From JAJDNH01 sp964552395 (GTDB lineage: Bacteria; Acidobacteriota; Thermoanaerobaculia; Thermoanaerobaculales; Sulfomarinibacteraceae): 64,000 nt of DNA. The notes below the pieces were generated by a model that searched no databases, was not told where the DNA came from, and saw only the letters and a program-made list of their open reading frames with translations. The stretch covers positions 1 through 64,000 of the forward strand of contig CAZKGM010000002.1 of NCBI GenBank assembly GCA_964552395.1, in the 5' to 3' direction. This document shows positions 1 to 8,466 of this stretch, piece after piece (position 1 is the stretch's first letter; the number at the start of each line of letters is the position of its first letter). The position numbers and the translations under genes are program-made.

Positions 1-104
1 GTTCCGGGTGGTTCACTCCGGCCTCCTGGTGATATTATACGACATTGTATTTATGAAACAGAGCACTTAGTCACTTCGACGGGGAGGTGGGGGAGGCACA
101 AGAA

Positions 105-130
105 AGCCCCCGGCGCTCGGCCCGGGGGCT
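105..130 (-). terminator. Rho-independent-type terminator after fadA
   Basis: A 9-bp GC-rich stem (AGCCCCCGG pairing with CCGGGGGCT, 8-nt loop) lies about 25 nt past the fadA stop codon. Read on the minus strand it is followed by a short T-rich stretch (TTTCTT). It would end the fadN-fadA transcript. The T-tract is short, so efficiency is uncertain. Confidence 0.65.
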
Positions 131-155
131 CGAGCTGGCAGCTATGCTCGGCCGC

Positions 156-1322
156 TCAGGCAGCCATCTCCAGGATGTACGCGAAGCCCATTCCGCCGCC
201 GATGCACATTGTGACGATGCCACGCTTGGCCCCGCGGCGTTTGAGCTCGCCGAGGATCTTGACGGTCAGAACGGCGCCGGTGGCGCCAAGGGGATGGCCG
301 GTGGCAATGGCGCCACCGTTGACGTTGGTCTTGTCCGGGTCGAGGCCGAGCTCGCGCACGCAGTAGACGGACTGCGAGGCGAACGCCTCGTTGATCTCGA
401 CCAGGTCGATGTCGTCGAGCGTCAGACCGGCCTTGGCGAGGACCTTGGGGACGGCGACCGAAGGGGCGATTCCCATCTCGTCCGGGTCGACGCCGGTGAC
501 TGCCCACTCGCGGACGTACGCGATGGGCTTCAAGCCCATCGCCTTTGCCTTCTCCGCCGACATCAGGACCACTGCGGCGGCCCCGTCGTTGGTCTGCGAG
601 GCGTTGCCGGCAGTGACCGTGCCGCGCGGGTCGAAAACAGGCCTCAGCTTGGACAGCGCCTCGACGGTGGTGTCGCCACGCGGGCCCTCGTCGGTGTCGA
701 AGGTGAACTCCCGCCAGGCACCGCTCTCGCGCGTGCGGACCTTGAGGGGAACGATCTCGTCCTGGAACTTTCCCTCGGTAATGGCGGCCGCCGCCCTCAT
801 GTGGGAGGTGTAGGCGAACTCGTCCTGCGCCTCGCGCGTGATCTCATAGCGGCGGGCGACGATCTCGGCGGTGGTGCCCATCGCGGTGTAAGCGGTCGGC
901 ATCTTGTCGACCAGGGCGGGGTCGGCGATCAGCTTGTTGCCACCCATGGCCACCATCGACATCGACTCGACGCCGCCGGCGATGATGATGTCGGCGCTGC
1001 CGGCCTTGATGGTGTCCGCGGCAAGGGCGATCGTCTGCGAGCCCGAGGAGCAGAAGCGGTTGACGGTCATGGCAGGGACCGAGTTTGGGAACCCAGCAAG
1101 GAGGGCAACCATGCGGGCAATGTTCATGCCCTGCTCGCCCTCCGGCATGGCGCAGCCGAGGATGATGTCCTCGACCATGGCGGGCTCGAGACCGGGCGTG
1201 CGCTCGATCAGCGCCTTCAGCACCTCTGCGGCAAACTCTTCCGGTCGTGTATCGCGCAGGCTGCCCTTCTTGGCCCTGCCGACGGGCGTGCGGGCGACGG
1301 AAACGATGACGGCTTCTCGCAT
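156..1322 (-). CDS. fadA: Acetyl-CoA acyltransferase (thiolase)
   Basis: Thiolase of 388 aa that cleaves 3-ketoacyl-CoA with CoA in the last step of fatty-acid beta-oxidation, cytoplasmic. The thiolase landmarks are visible: the nucleophilic Cys in NRFCSSGSQT, NEAFA, the GGAIATGHPLGATG loop and the C-terminal CIGGGMG with the second catalytic Cys. I chose the ATG at 1322 (MREAVIVSVARTP, the usual family N-terminus) because AAAGGAG lies 10 nt upstream; an in-frame start at 1352 would run up to the fadN stop region. It is 26 nt downstream of fadN, the usual multifunctional-enzyme partner, so the two are one operon. Length and motifs are normal for the family. Confidence 0.95.
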   Translation of the reverse strand: MREAVIVSVARTPVGRAKKGSLRDTRPEEFAAEVLKALIERTPGLEPAMVEDIILGCAMPEGEQGMNIARMVALLAGFPNSVPAMTVNRFCSSGSQTIALAADTIKAGSADIIIAGGVESMSMVAMGGNKLIADPALVDKMPTAYTAMGTTAEIVARRYEITREAQDEFAYTSHMRAAAAITEGKFQDEIVPLKVRTRESGAWREFTFDTDEGPRGDTTVEALSKLRPVFDPRGTVTAGNASQTNDGAAAVVLMSAEKAKAMGLKPIAYVREWAVTGVDPDEMGIAPSVAVPKVLAKAGLTLDDIDLVEINEAFASQSVYCVRELGLDPDKTNVNGGAIATGHPLGATGAVLTVKILGELKRRGAKRGIVTMCIGGGMGFAYILEMAA

Positions 1323-1348
1323 CGTGTCAGCTCCTTTCGAGGCCGGGC

Positions 1349-3769
1349 TCAATTCCGCAGCGGCTTGTTGTTGGCGAGCATGTAGGAGATCCGATCGTGC
1401 GTCTTCGGCTCGCCGCAGAGCGAGAGGAACGCCTCTCGCTCGAGGTCGAGAATGGTCTGCTGGTCGACCGGGTCGTTAATCGTCGTGTCGCCGCCGCAGA
1501 GGACGTTGGCAATGTGGGTGGCGATCTTCTCGTCGTGCGAGGAGATCCAGTGCGTGATCTTCATGTTGAGGAGCAGCGTCTTGAGGGTGGCGACGCCCTC
1601 GTGGCCGGGCAGATTGAAGGTTCTGGCCAGCGGCGGGCGGTAGCCCTCCTCGGCCATGCCGATCGCCATCCGCTTCGCGGTCCACAGCTGTTGGTCGCGG
1701 TTGAGCTCGACGTGGTCGAACGGACGGAGGATCTTAAAGTCCCTGGCCTCCTCGGCCGAGGTCGCGACCTTGGCCATGGCGATGTTCTCGAACGCTCGCT
1801 GCAGGAAGGGGAGATTGGAGAGGATCGGCTTTTCGACCCCTTCGAGCACCCGCTCGAGCAGGAACATGCAGCCGCCGCCGGCCGGAATCAGGCCGACGCC
1901 GACCTCGATCAGTCCGATGTAGGTCTCGGCAAAGGCGCAGACGCGGTCGCCGCCCATCGTGATCTCGCAGCCGCCGCCGAAGGTAAAGCCGAAGGGGGCG
2001 GTGACGACCGGCACGCGCGAGTTCCTGAGCCCCGTCGTCATCCCCTGGAAGGCCTGCACCATGGTGTCGATCGCCTTCCACTGGTGGGCCATGGCCGCCT
2101 CGAGGATCATCAGCAGGTTGGCACCGGCGCAGAACTGCTCGCCCTGGTGGTGAATGACGAGGCCGCGGAAGTCCTTCTCGGCGATCTCGACACCTTTGTA
2201 CATGACCTCGATGATCTGCTCGTCGATCGGGTTGAGCTGGGGCTGCATGGCGGAGTGGAACTCGACGCAGGCGATGCCATCGCCAAGGTCGATGAGCGAG
2301 GCGCCCTTATTCTCGTAGATGACCTTCTTCTCGTCGCGCTTGAGGTCGGCCAGGAAAACGAAGGTGTCCGGCTTCGGGACCTTGACGTACGTGCGGCTCT
2401 CGATGTCATAGTAGAAGCGGACGTTGTCTTCATAGGTGTAGAAGTACTCGTGGCCGGCCTCGAGCATGGCGGTGACCCAGGAGGCGGGTTCGACGCCCTC
2501 GGCCCGCATACGCTCGACGACCTTGCCCACGCCCAGTGCGTCCCAGGTCTCGAACGGTCCCATCTCCCAGTTGAAGCCCCAACGCAGGGCGGCGTCGATG
2601 TCGACGATGGAGTTTGCGATCTCGCCCAGGCGACGGGAGGTGTAGGCCAAGGTGTCGCGCAGTACCCGCCAGGCAAAGGCGCCGGCCGGGTCATCTGCGA
2701 AGACGACGTGGCGCAGGCGCTCGGCGACGTCGTGGATTCCCTTGGCCTTGGCGAGCGAGGGGAAACTCGGGCGTTGCTTGGGCCGGTAGTCGCCCGTCTT
2801 CCAGTCGTAGGCGAGGGTGATCTTGTTGCCCTTGGCGTCCTTGTCGCGCTTGAAGAAGCCGGCCTTGGCCTTGCGGCCGAGCAGACCCTCCTCGAGCATC
2901 TTGGTGACGAACTGGGGGACCTCAAACAGGTCGTGCTCTTCGTCGTCCGGACAGCCGTCTTTCAGGGTGTTGACGACGTGGGCGAGGACGTCGAGACCGA
3001 CCAGGTCGACAGTGCCGAAGGCGGCACTCTTGGGGCGACCCATCGCCGGACCGGAAATGGCGTCGACCTCGTCGACCTGCAGGTTCATCTCCATCATGGC
3101 GCGGATCGTCGCCATGATGCCGTAGACGCCGATGCGGTTGCCGACGAAGTTCGGCGTGTCCTTGCCGTAGACGATGCCCTTGCCGAGGCGGAAGGTGCCG
3201 AAGTCCGCCATCATCTCGACGACCTCGGGCAGCGTGTCCTTGCCGGCGACCAACTCGAGCAGGCGCATGTACCGGACGGGGTTGAAGAAGTGGGTGACCA
3301 GGAAGTGCTGCTTGAAGTCGTCGGAGCGGCCCTCGGTCATGCCGGTGATCGACAGGCCAGAAGTGTTCGAGGAGACTATGGTGCCGGGCTTGCGGACCTC
3401 GTCAACGCGTGCGAACACCTTCTGCTTGATGTCCATCCGCTCCACTACGACCTCGACGATCCAGTCGCACTCAGCGAGCCTGTCCCAGTCATCCTCGAAG
3501 TTCCCGATCTCGATCAGGGGCAGGAACCGTTTCGAGTAGAGGGCTGCCGGCTTCGACTTCTTGATGCCTTCGAGCCCCTGCATGGCGAGCTTGTTGCGGA
3601 AGCGAGGGTCGTCAGGGGTGAGCCCCGCGGCCTCGTCGTGGGGACCGAGCTTGGGCGGTACGATGTCGAGCAGCAGCGCCGGGATACCCGCGTTCGCCAG
3701 GTGGGCGGCGATGCCCGAGCCCATCACACCGGCTCCGAGCACTGCGACCCTGCGTATCTCTTTGCGCAT
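1349..3769 (-). CDS. fadN: 3-hydroxyacyl-CoA dehydrogenase / enoyl-CoA hydratase
   Basis: Bifunctional beta-oxidation enzyme, 806 aa, acting before the thiolase. The N-terminal half is the NAD-dependent 3-hydroxyacyl-CoA dehydrogenase (Rossmann motif GAGVMGSGIA near residue 12, then the two C-terminal HAD domains). The C-terminal part is a crotonase fold with an oxyanion region around FGGGCEITMGGD. This order, dehydrogenase first and hydratase last, is that of Bacillus FadN and the reverse of E. coli FadB, so I use the symbol fadN. The ATG at 3769 has GGGAGG 9 nt upstream. A FadR-like palindrome 72-91 nt upstream suggests repression by a long-chain acyl-CoA-responsive TetR regulator, but no such regulator gene is in this window. 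Confidence 0.93.
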   Translation of the reverse strand: MRKEIRRVAVLGAGVMGSGIAAHLANAGIPALLLDIVPPKLGPHDEAAGLTPDDPRFRNKLAMQGLEGIKKSKPAALYSKRFLPLIEIGNFEDDWDRLAECDWIVEVVVERMDIKQKVFARVDEVRKPGTIVSSNTSGLSITGMTEGRSDDFKQHFLVTHFFNPVRYMRLLELVAGKDTLPEVVEMMADFGTFRLGKGIVYGKDTPNFVGNRIGVYGIMATIRAMMEMNLQVDEVDAISGPAMGRPKSAAFGTVDLVGLDVLAHVVNTLKDGCPDDEEHDLFEVPQFVTKMLEEGLLGRKAKAGFFKRDKDAKGNKITLAYDWKTGDYRPKQRPSFPSLAKAKGIHDVAERLRHVVFADDPAGAFAWRVLRDTLAYTSRRLGEIANSIVDIDAALRWGFNWEMGPFETWDALGVGKVVERMRAEGVEPASWVTAMLEAGHEYFYTYEDNVRFYYDIESRTYVKVPKPDTFVFLADLKRDEKKVIYENKGASLIDLGDGIACVEFHSAMQPQLNPIDEQIIEVMYKGVEIAEKDFRGLVIHHQGEQFCAGANLLMILEAAMAHQWKAIDTMVQAFQGMTTGLRNSRVPVVTAPFGFTFGGGCEITMGGDRVCAFAETYIGLIEVGVGLIPAGGGCMFLLERVLEGVEKPILSNLPFLQRAFENIAMAKVATSAEEARDFKILRPFDHVELNRDQQLWTAKRMAIGMAEEGYRPPLARTFNLPGHEGVATLKTLLLNMKITHWISSHDEKIATHIANVLCGGDTTINDPVDQQTILDLEREAFLSLCGEPKTHDRISYMLANNKPLRN

Positions 3770-3830
3770 GGATCAACCTCCCGATCTCATGTGATTTTGT
3801 TGCCGTCCGCCCCAGGACCGGGGGCAGGGG

Positions 3831-3860
3831 ACGATAGGGGATGAATGAACACTCATTCAT
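3831..3860 (-). promoter_or_regulatory. FadR-type operator and promoter of fadN-fadA
   Basis: A perfect 20-bp inverted repeat, ATGAATGAACACTCATTCAT (8-bp arms, 4-nt centre), occupies 3841-3860. Immediately downstream in the minus-strand sense is a plausible -10, TATCGT (3831-3836), about 60 nt before the fadN start. The arms are identical to the B. subtilis FadR consensus (TGAATGA-N4-TCATTCA). A repressor bound here would cover the -35 region. The operator is seen directly; the identity of the regulator is inferred from the match and the target genes. Confidence 0.75.
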
Positions 3861-4087
3861 TTTGACGTACTCGACCGGAAATGGCAAGGGGACGGAAGTG
3901 AGAAGGTGAGGAAGAGCGGACTGAAAACGGACCACCCGCTCACCAGGTGTTTGGAGTGATGCAGGCCGCTCCGTTCGGTCACACCGCGGACGATAGAAGA
4001 GAGAGAGCAGTAGGACCAACCGAGCTACCCGCTCGGAAAGCACTGGGAGAACAGGCTCCAGCGAAGGGCCTATGCAGAGGGTTCCTC
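3861..4087. other. Non-coding gap between divergent fadN and FAD oxidoreductase genes
   Basis: The intergenic stretch between the fadN start (3769) and the next gene (4124) is 354 bp. It holds the FadR-like operator and the promoter palindrome annotated separately. In the remaining part I see no convincing gene: short frames here lack ribosome-binding sites and recognisable products. Confidence 0.5.
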
Positions 4088-4117
4088 AAGCGATTCGCGC
4101 AGCGAATCGCTTACACT
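4088..4117 (+). promoter_or_regulatory. Palindromic operator plus leaderless promoter of the FAD oxidoreductase gene
   Basis: An 11-bp perfect inverted repeat, AAGCGATTCGC / GCGAATCGCTT with a 3-nt centre, spans 4088-4112. A -10-like TACACT (4112-4117) follows, exactly 6 nt before the ATG at 4124. If transcription starts 7 nt after the -10, the mRNA begins at the start codon. The palindrome would then lie at about -36 to -12 as a DNA operator, not an mRNA hairpin. No Shine-Dalgarno sequence precedes the ATG. Confidence 0.55.
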
Positions 4118-4123
4118 CGATGG

Positions 4124-5362
4124 ATGGCCGATCGCCGAAGCGATGTTCTGGTTCTTGGTGCCGGGCCAGCCGGGCTGGTGACGGCCGGGCTACTGGCCCG
4201 CGCAGGTCACCAGGTAACGATTCTCGAATCGCGTGCGGAGCCGGCGCCCGGCGTCCTTTGTCTCAGCCCTCCTGGCGCCGAGATTCTGACCGAGCTCGGC
4301 GTCATGGCGCGGCTCGAGGAACTGCCGGCGGCGGTGCGGAGCGGGCTGCTGCTGCTCGTGGGCCCTCACGAGCGGGTGGAGCTCTGCGATGATTGCGGCC
4401 TGCTCTCCGTCCCCCGGCCCGAAGCGCTGGCCGTGATGGAACGGTCGACGTGCGGGCATGGGGCGACGCTCATCAAGGGCTTCACGGCGTACCTGCCATC
4501 GTGGCAGCACCGTGGGGTTGTCGGAGTACGGGCACGCGACGGGGCAGGGGAGCAGTTCGTGTTCGAGGCTTCGGTGGTCGTGGACGCCACGGGCGCGCGG
4601 GCGTTCCTTCCCGCGGCCCTTGGCCAGGCGATGCCGCGACGGGGTCCGCGCCGCGTGCGGGCGGTGGCGCGGCTGGAAGGGGCGCCTGCAACCGGTACGT
4701 CGCTCGTGGCGTTCGACGGCCAGTGGCTGCTGATGGTGCCTGCAGCGGGCGGCATGGTACAGGCGGTGCTGCGAGTCCCGGACGGCGTCGAGCCGACGCC
4801 CGAGTGGGCCGACGAGCGCCTGCGCGATGCGCTTGGGGTAGAGGCCCAGGCCGCGCTCGGTGGTGCACGAAGGGTCAGCGAGGCGTCCGTCGGCCGCGTG
4901 AGTGTCGGCGGCGTTATGCGCGCGGTGGCCGGCGATGGCTGGGCCGCGGTCGGTGCCGCGGCAGGGTGTGGCGGGCCGGGGTTTCCCGGCGCAACCTCGG
5001 CAGGGCTGGTGGTGGCGTCGTCGGCGGCATGGGAGGCCCATCTGGCGCTGCGCGACGGCAAGGTGTTCACCGGCGGCAGCGCCGGTGCAACCGTCACTCT
5101 AGCTCGGCAGCGCGTGCACCTCGAGACGCTGCTCGAGCGGGCACTGTCGAGGGCGGCGCGGGTGGGGATGCTGAGTGAGGCGGGGTCGGGGCGCAGGAGA
5201 GCGGCGATTCTGACCGCCATGCTTGAAGGGCGCTGGGCGGAGGCCGGCGGCCGGCTGCGCCGCTTGCTCTACCTGTGGTGGCTGGACCACCGCTCGCGGC
5301 GGCTGCTGGGACGAGGCGCGGACGACGAGTTCGGTAGAATGGCGGAAGAAACCAGGAGCTAG
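4124..5362 (+). CDS. FAD-dependent oxidoreductase, geranylgeranyl-reductase/UbiH-like
   Basis: A 412-aa flavoprotein of the PHBH/geranylgeranyl-reductase type. The N-terminus has a dinucleotide-binding motif (VLGAGPAGLVTAG, residues about 9-21) and an acidic end to the second strand (ILE). A later segment with GDGWAAVGAAAGCGGPG resembles the second FAD-contacting region, and the C-terminal 100 residues are helical and Arg-rich. The substrate cannot be read from sequence; an isoprenoid or aromatic compound is possible. The ATG at 4124 is preferred over upstream frames because the conserved fold starts there and a -10 element lies 6 nt upstream. It is followed after 14 nt by the chalcone-isomerase-like gene. 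Confidence 0.7.
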   Translation: MADRRSDVLVLGAGPAGLVTAGLLARAGHQVTILESRAEPAPGVLCLSPPGAEILTELGVMARLEELPAAVRSGLLLLVGPHERVELCDDCGLLSVPRPEALAVMERSTCGHGATLIKGFTAYLPSWQHRGVVGVRARDGAGEQFVFEASVVVDATGARAFLPAALGQAMPRRGPRRVRAVARLEGAPATGTSLVAFDGQWLLMVPAAGGMVQAVLRVPDGVEPTPEWADERLRDALGVEAQAALGGARRVSEASVGRVSVGGVMRAVAGDGWAAVGAAAGCGGPGFPGATSAGLVVASSAAWEAHLALRDGKVFTGGSAGATVTLARQRVHLETLLERALSRAARVGMLSEAGSGRRRAAILTAMLEGRWAEAGGRLRRLLYLWWLDHRSRRLLGRGADDEFGRMAEETRS

Positions 5363-5376
5363 AGGGGAGGCAGAGC

Positions 5377-5940
5377 ATGCGACGTGTCTTTGGAATCTTA
5401 CTGGCGGCGGCATTGGCGGCACCGGCAGCCTACGCGGGGGAACTCGCGGGAGTGACGATGCCTGATCAGGTGACAGTGTCCGGTAAGACGCTTCACCTCA
5501 ACGGAATGGGAGTACGAAAGAAGCTCTGGATCAAGGTCTACATCGGTGGGCTCTACCTCGAGAACGCGACCAAGGACGCGAGCGAGGTGATCAACTCCGA
5601 CCAGGTCAAGCGGGTGGTGATGCACTTCCGCACCAACAAGGCGAGCAAGAGCAAGATGGACGATGGCTGGGACGAAGGGTTCCAGGACAACAGCCCGGAC
5701 GAGATGGCAGCCTTGAAGGACCGCATTGCGACCTTCAAGAGCTACTTCGGAGACATGAAAGTGGATGATGTCGTCGAGATGACGATGGTGCCCGGTGAGG
5801 GGACCACGGTCGTCATCAACGGAACCAACAAGGGCACGATCGAGGGTGACGACTTCGCGAAGGCTCTGATGCGCGTCTGGTTTGGCGACCATCCGCCGAC
5901 CGAGGACCTGAAGGAGGGAATGCTCGGCAAGGCCGACTGA
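5377..5940 (+). CDS. Chalcone-isomerase-like exported protein
   Basis: A 187-aa protein with a cleavable signal peptide (about 20 residues ending AYA-GE), so periplasmic or outer-membrane associated. After it comes LNGMGVRKKLWIKVYIGGLYLE, here split as LNGMGVR-KKLW-IKVY-IGGLYLE, characteristic of the bacterial chalcone-isomerase-like family. These keep the fold of plant chalcone isomerase but are not known to make flavonoids; some homologues bind fatty acids. The C-terminus (FAKALMRVWFGDHPPTEDLK) matches the family closely. A good Shine-Dalgarno (GAGGGGAGG) precedes the ATG. TAGAAT at 5335-5340 could be a separate -10. No function beyond lipid or small-molecule binding can be claimed. Confidence 0.8.
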   Translation: MRRVFGILLAAALAAPAAYAGELAGVTMPDQVTVSGKTLHLNGMGVRKKLWIKVYIGGLYLENATKDASEVINSDQVKRVVMHFRTNKASKSKMDDGWDEGFQDNSPDEMAALKDRIATFKSYFGDMKVDDVVEMTMVPGEGTTVVINGTNKGTIEGDDFAKALMRVWFGDHPPTEDLKEGMLGKAD

Positions 5941-6134
5941 GACCAGGAAACGCTGTTCTCAGGCTCCGTGTGACGTGCTGGCGTCAGGTGACGCCCGCAT
6001 GTCGTATGGCCTTCTTCAGCGAGTGGGTCGCTCTTTGGGCAGGCAGGGGCTCCGTCGGTCCATCACGACCGGGGCGGGCGGAGGAGTCTCCTCACTCCTC
6101 ACCTGCGTGGCCAGGCACGCTCGCCGTGCTGCAA

Positions 6135-8342
6135 TCAGTGCTGGAGCGTGCGAAACGGGTCTCCCATCTCGCGGATCAGCCGGTCGGCGTGATAGACGCG
6201 GTCGAGGTTCCAGAACACGTAGCGGATGTCGACCATGATCGATCGCGTCAGAACGGGGTCGAAGCGCCAGTCGGAGGCCATTGACTCGTAGTTGCCGTCG
6301 AACAGCAGTCCGATCAGCTCACCGGCGCCGTTCATGACCGGTGATCCCGAGTTGCCCCCGGTACTGTCGAGGGTGGCGAGGAAGTCCACCGGCACATCCT
6401 TGATCGAGTTGTCGAGGTAGGGCGACGGCTCGGTGGTTCTGGCGGCCTCGAGCAGCGCCTGCGGCGAGTTGAACGGAGGAACTCCGGTGTCCTTCTCGAG
6501 CACGCCGTGAAGGCTCGTCATCCAGAAGTAGCGCACCGCATCGCGCGGTTGGTAGCCGGATACGGTTCCGTAGTTGAAGCGCATGGTTGAGTTGGCGTCG
6601 GGGTACAGGATGCCGCCACGGTACTCGTGGAGCGCCTGGACGTACAGTGGACGCAGGCGGCTGAGGGCGCCTTCGACCCGCTGCTCGCGCGTGCGGTTGG
6701 CCTCCCGCAGCGGCTCGAGGGCGAGCGCGAGCTTGATCATGCTGTCGCCGCTGCCCACGACGTCGGCGCGGGGGGCATCGAAGAGCGACATCCGGAAGTC
6801 CTCGTCCTGCAGCCGCGTGCCCGCGTACAGGGTGTCGAGGAAGGTGTCGACCTCCTTGGCCGGGTCGCCGCCGGCCTTGAACAAGAGGTCGTCAAGCGCC
6901 TCGATGCGCTGGTCTGCCGGGAGCTTGGAGGCCTCGAGCAGCATCAGGCGCAGTACGGCGTGGTCGCTCGGCACGTCGAGGCTACGCTGCAGCCGCATGA
7001 GGCGGTGGCGCTGGCGAGGCAGGTTGCGCTCCATGTAGCCGGGCTCGCGCTCGAGGTCCGGCTTGGCGCGCTGCTCGCTGAGCTTGAGCAGGGTGTTGGC
7101 GACGCTGAGAAGTCGCGAAGTCCGGTACATGAAGCGGAGGACGAGGTCGCGGCGGGCGTTAGCGAGCTCCGCCTTGTAAATGGCACCGATCTCGGGCAGC
7201 ACCCGGCCGAACCGGGCCGCTCGCACCGGGTCGGCCTGAATCCACTTCATAAGCTCGGCCTCGTCACGACGCTTGCTCTCGAGGAGATGGGATGAACGGA
7301 GGCCGTCGACCATCCCCTGGTTGTTCTTCATCCCGTTATTCATGTACTTGATCGCCGAGGCGTTCTTGATCGCCGCCGCCGGCGAGGCCTTGGACTGTTG
7401 TTCGAGGGTATGGATGGCCTCGCCGAGAAGGCGAATGTTCTCTGGATAGCGGATCTCCTCCGCCTCTTGGACGGCGAACGAGGTGCGGTACCGCATGGTG
7501 CGGCCGGGGTAGCCGAGGAGGAGCGTCAGGCTATCCCTGGCGATGCCGCGGTCCGAAATGCGGAGGTAACGCTTCGGCCTGAAGGGTACATTGTTCTTCG
7601 AGTAGTCGGCGGGCTTGCCGTCGGGGCCCACGTATGCCCGCAGGAACGCATAGTCGCCGTCGTGGCGCGGCCACATCCAGTTGTCGATGTCGCCGCCGAA
7701 GTTGCCGATGCCCTCGGCCGGGATGTGGACCAGGCGGACGTCGCGGATATCGAGCTGTCGGTAGAGGACGTAGCTGAGGCCACCCCACATGGCGGCCACG
7801 CGGCAGCGGAGGTTGCCACCCGCCTCGCACTGCTTGACGATGCGCTTGATCACGCCCTCCACCGCCTTGAAGCGCGCCGTGTCATCCGCGCCCTCCGGGA
7901 CTGCGGCGAGCACCTTCTGGGTGACGTCCTCGAAACCCTCGAGGACGTATGCGTGCGAGCCGGGGGAGGGGAGCTCGTGGTCGCGGTCGCTGGCCAGAAA
8001 GCCCTTGTCGATCAGGTTGTTCTCTGGCGTCGAGTTGTACTGGGCGGCGGGGAACGCGCAGTGATGGTTGGTAACAATCAGTCCGTCAGGTGACACGAAC
8101 GAGGCCGTGCAGCCACCGAGCCAGACCACGGCGGAGGCGAGACCGGTGCCGTCGGCGGTGTTCCAGATCTGCTCCGGGGTCAGCTCCAGCCCCTCGGCTT
8201 TCAGCTTGGCCTGGTCGAGCTTCGGGATCTGGTCGAGAAGCCACATCCCCTCGTCCGCGCCGACGTTGGGGGCGGCGCCCAACGCAACCACGAAGACTGC
8301 GATCAGGACTGGGGCGGCAAGGCGACAGATTGCTGGTCTCAT
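6135..8342 (-). CDS. S46 family dipeptidyl-peptidase (DPP7-like)
   Basis: A 735-aa secreted serine exopeptidase that removes dipeptides from oligopeptide N-termini in the periplasm. Residues 1-29 form a signal peptide. The chymotrypsin-like triad is visible: His in TNHHCAF (about residue 93), Asp in the DIDNWMWPRHDGD region and Ser in TGGNSGSPVMN. The P1 pocket motif is FDGN; a Gly at this place is typical of DPP7 (hydrophobic/broad P1), whereas DPP11 enzymes for acidic P1 carry FDRN. The ATG has GGAGGAGG 7 nt upstream. The gene stands alone and diverges from the exopolysaccharide genes over a 124-bp promoter region; TATATT (8374-8379) may be its -10. Confidence 0.9.
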   Translation of the reverse strand: MRPAICRLAAPVLIAVFVVALGAAPNVGADEGMWLLDQIPKLDQAKLKAEGLELTPEQIWNTADGTGLASAVVWLGGCTASFVSPDGLIVTNHHCAFPAAQYNSTPENNLIDKGFLASDRDHELPSPGSHAYVLEGFEDVTQKVLAAVPEGADDTARFKAVEGVIKRIVKQCEAGGNLRCRVAAMWGGLSYVLYRQLDIRDVRLVHIPAEGIGNFGGDIDNWMWPRHDGDYAFLRAYVGPDGKPADYSKNNVPFRPKRYLRISDRGIARDSLTLLLGYPGRTMRYRTSFAVQEAEEIRYPENIRLLGEAIHTLEQQSKASPAAAIKNASAIKYMNNGMKNNQGMVDGLRSSHLLESKRRDEAELMKWIQADPVRAARFGRVLPEIGAIYKAELANARRDLVLRFMYRTSRLLSVANTLLKLSEQRAKPDLEREPGYMERNLPRQRHRLMRLQRSLDVPSDHAVLRLMLLEASKLPADQRIEALDDLLFKAGGDPAKEVDTFLDTLYAGTRLQDEDFRMSLFDAPRADVVGSGDSMIKLALALEPLREANRTREQRVEGALSRLRPLYVQALHEYRGGILYPDANSTMRFNYGTVSGYQPRDAVRYFWMTSLHGVLEKDTGVPPFNSPQALLEAARTTEPSPYLDNSIKDVPVDFLATLDSTGGNSGSPVMNGAGELIGLLFDGNYESMASDWRFDPVLTRSIMVDIRYVFWNLDRVYHADRLIREMGDPFRTLQH

Positions 8343-8373
8343 GAGAACCTCCTCCGAGCGATGATCATCGAGA

Positions 8374-8379
8374 AATATA
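8374..8379 (-). promoter_or_regulatory. Possible -10 element for the S46 peptidase gene
   Basis: TATATT on the minus strand about 31 nt before the start codon. No good -35 is visible, so this is tentative. Confidence 0.35.
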
Positions 8380-8406
8380 CGCCAGCTCGGGGGGAGAGTT
8401 CTCTCG

Positions 8407-8436
8407 TTGCGACCATCGCGATGCCGGTGCTATAGT
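8407..8436 (+). promoter_or_regulatory. Sigma-70-type promoter of the exopolysaccharide export pair
   Basis: TTGCGA (8407-8412) and TATAGT (8431-8436) separated by 18 bp, about 30 nt before the ATG at 8467. It is well placed to drive the beta-barrel and Wza-like genes. Confidence 0.6.
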
Positions 8437-8466
8437 TCGCGCGAGCTATGAAGGGGAGGTGTCTGA

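Noticed and set aside
1397..3844. Long open frame (815 codons) on the plus strand opposite fadN
   Set aside because: It is the antisense of fadN in a high-GC gene. It has no recognisable domain, low-complexity Asp/Gly/Val composition and no ribosome-binding site. FadN on the minus strand has full motifs.
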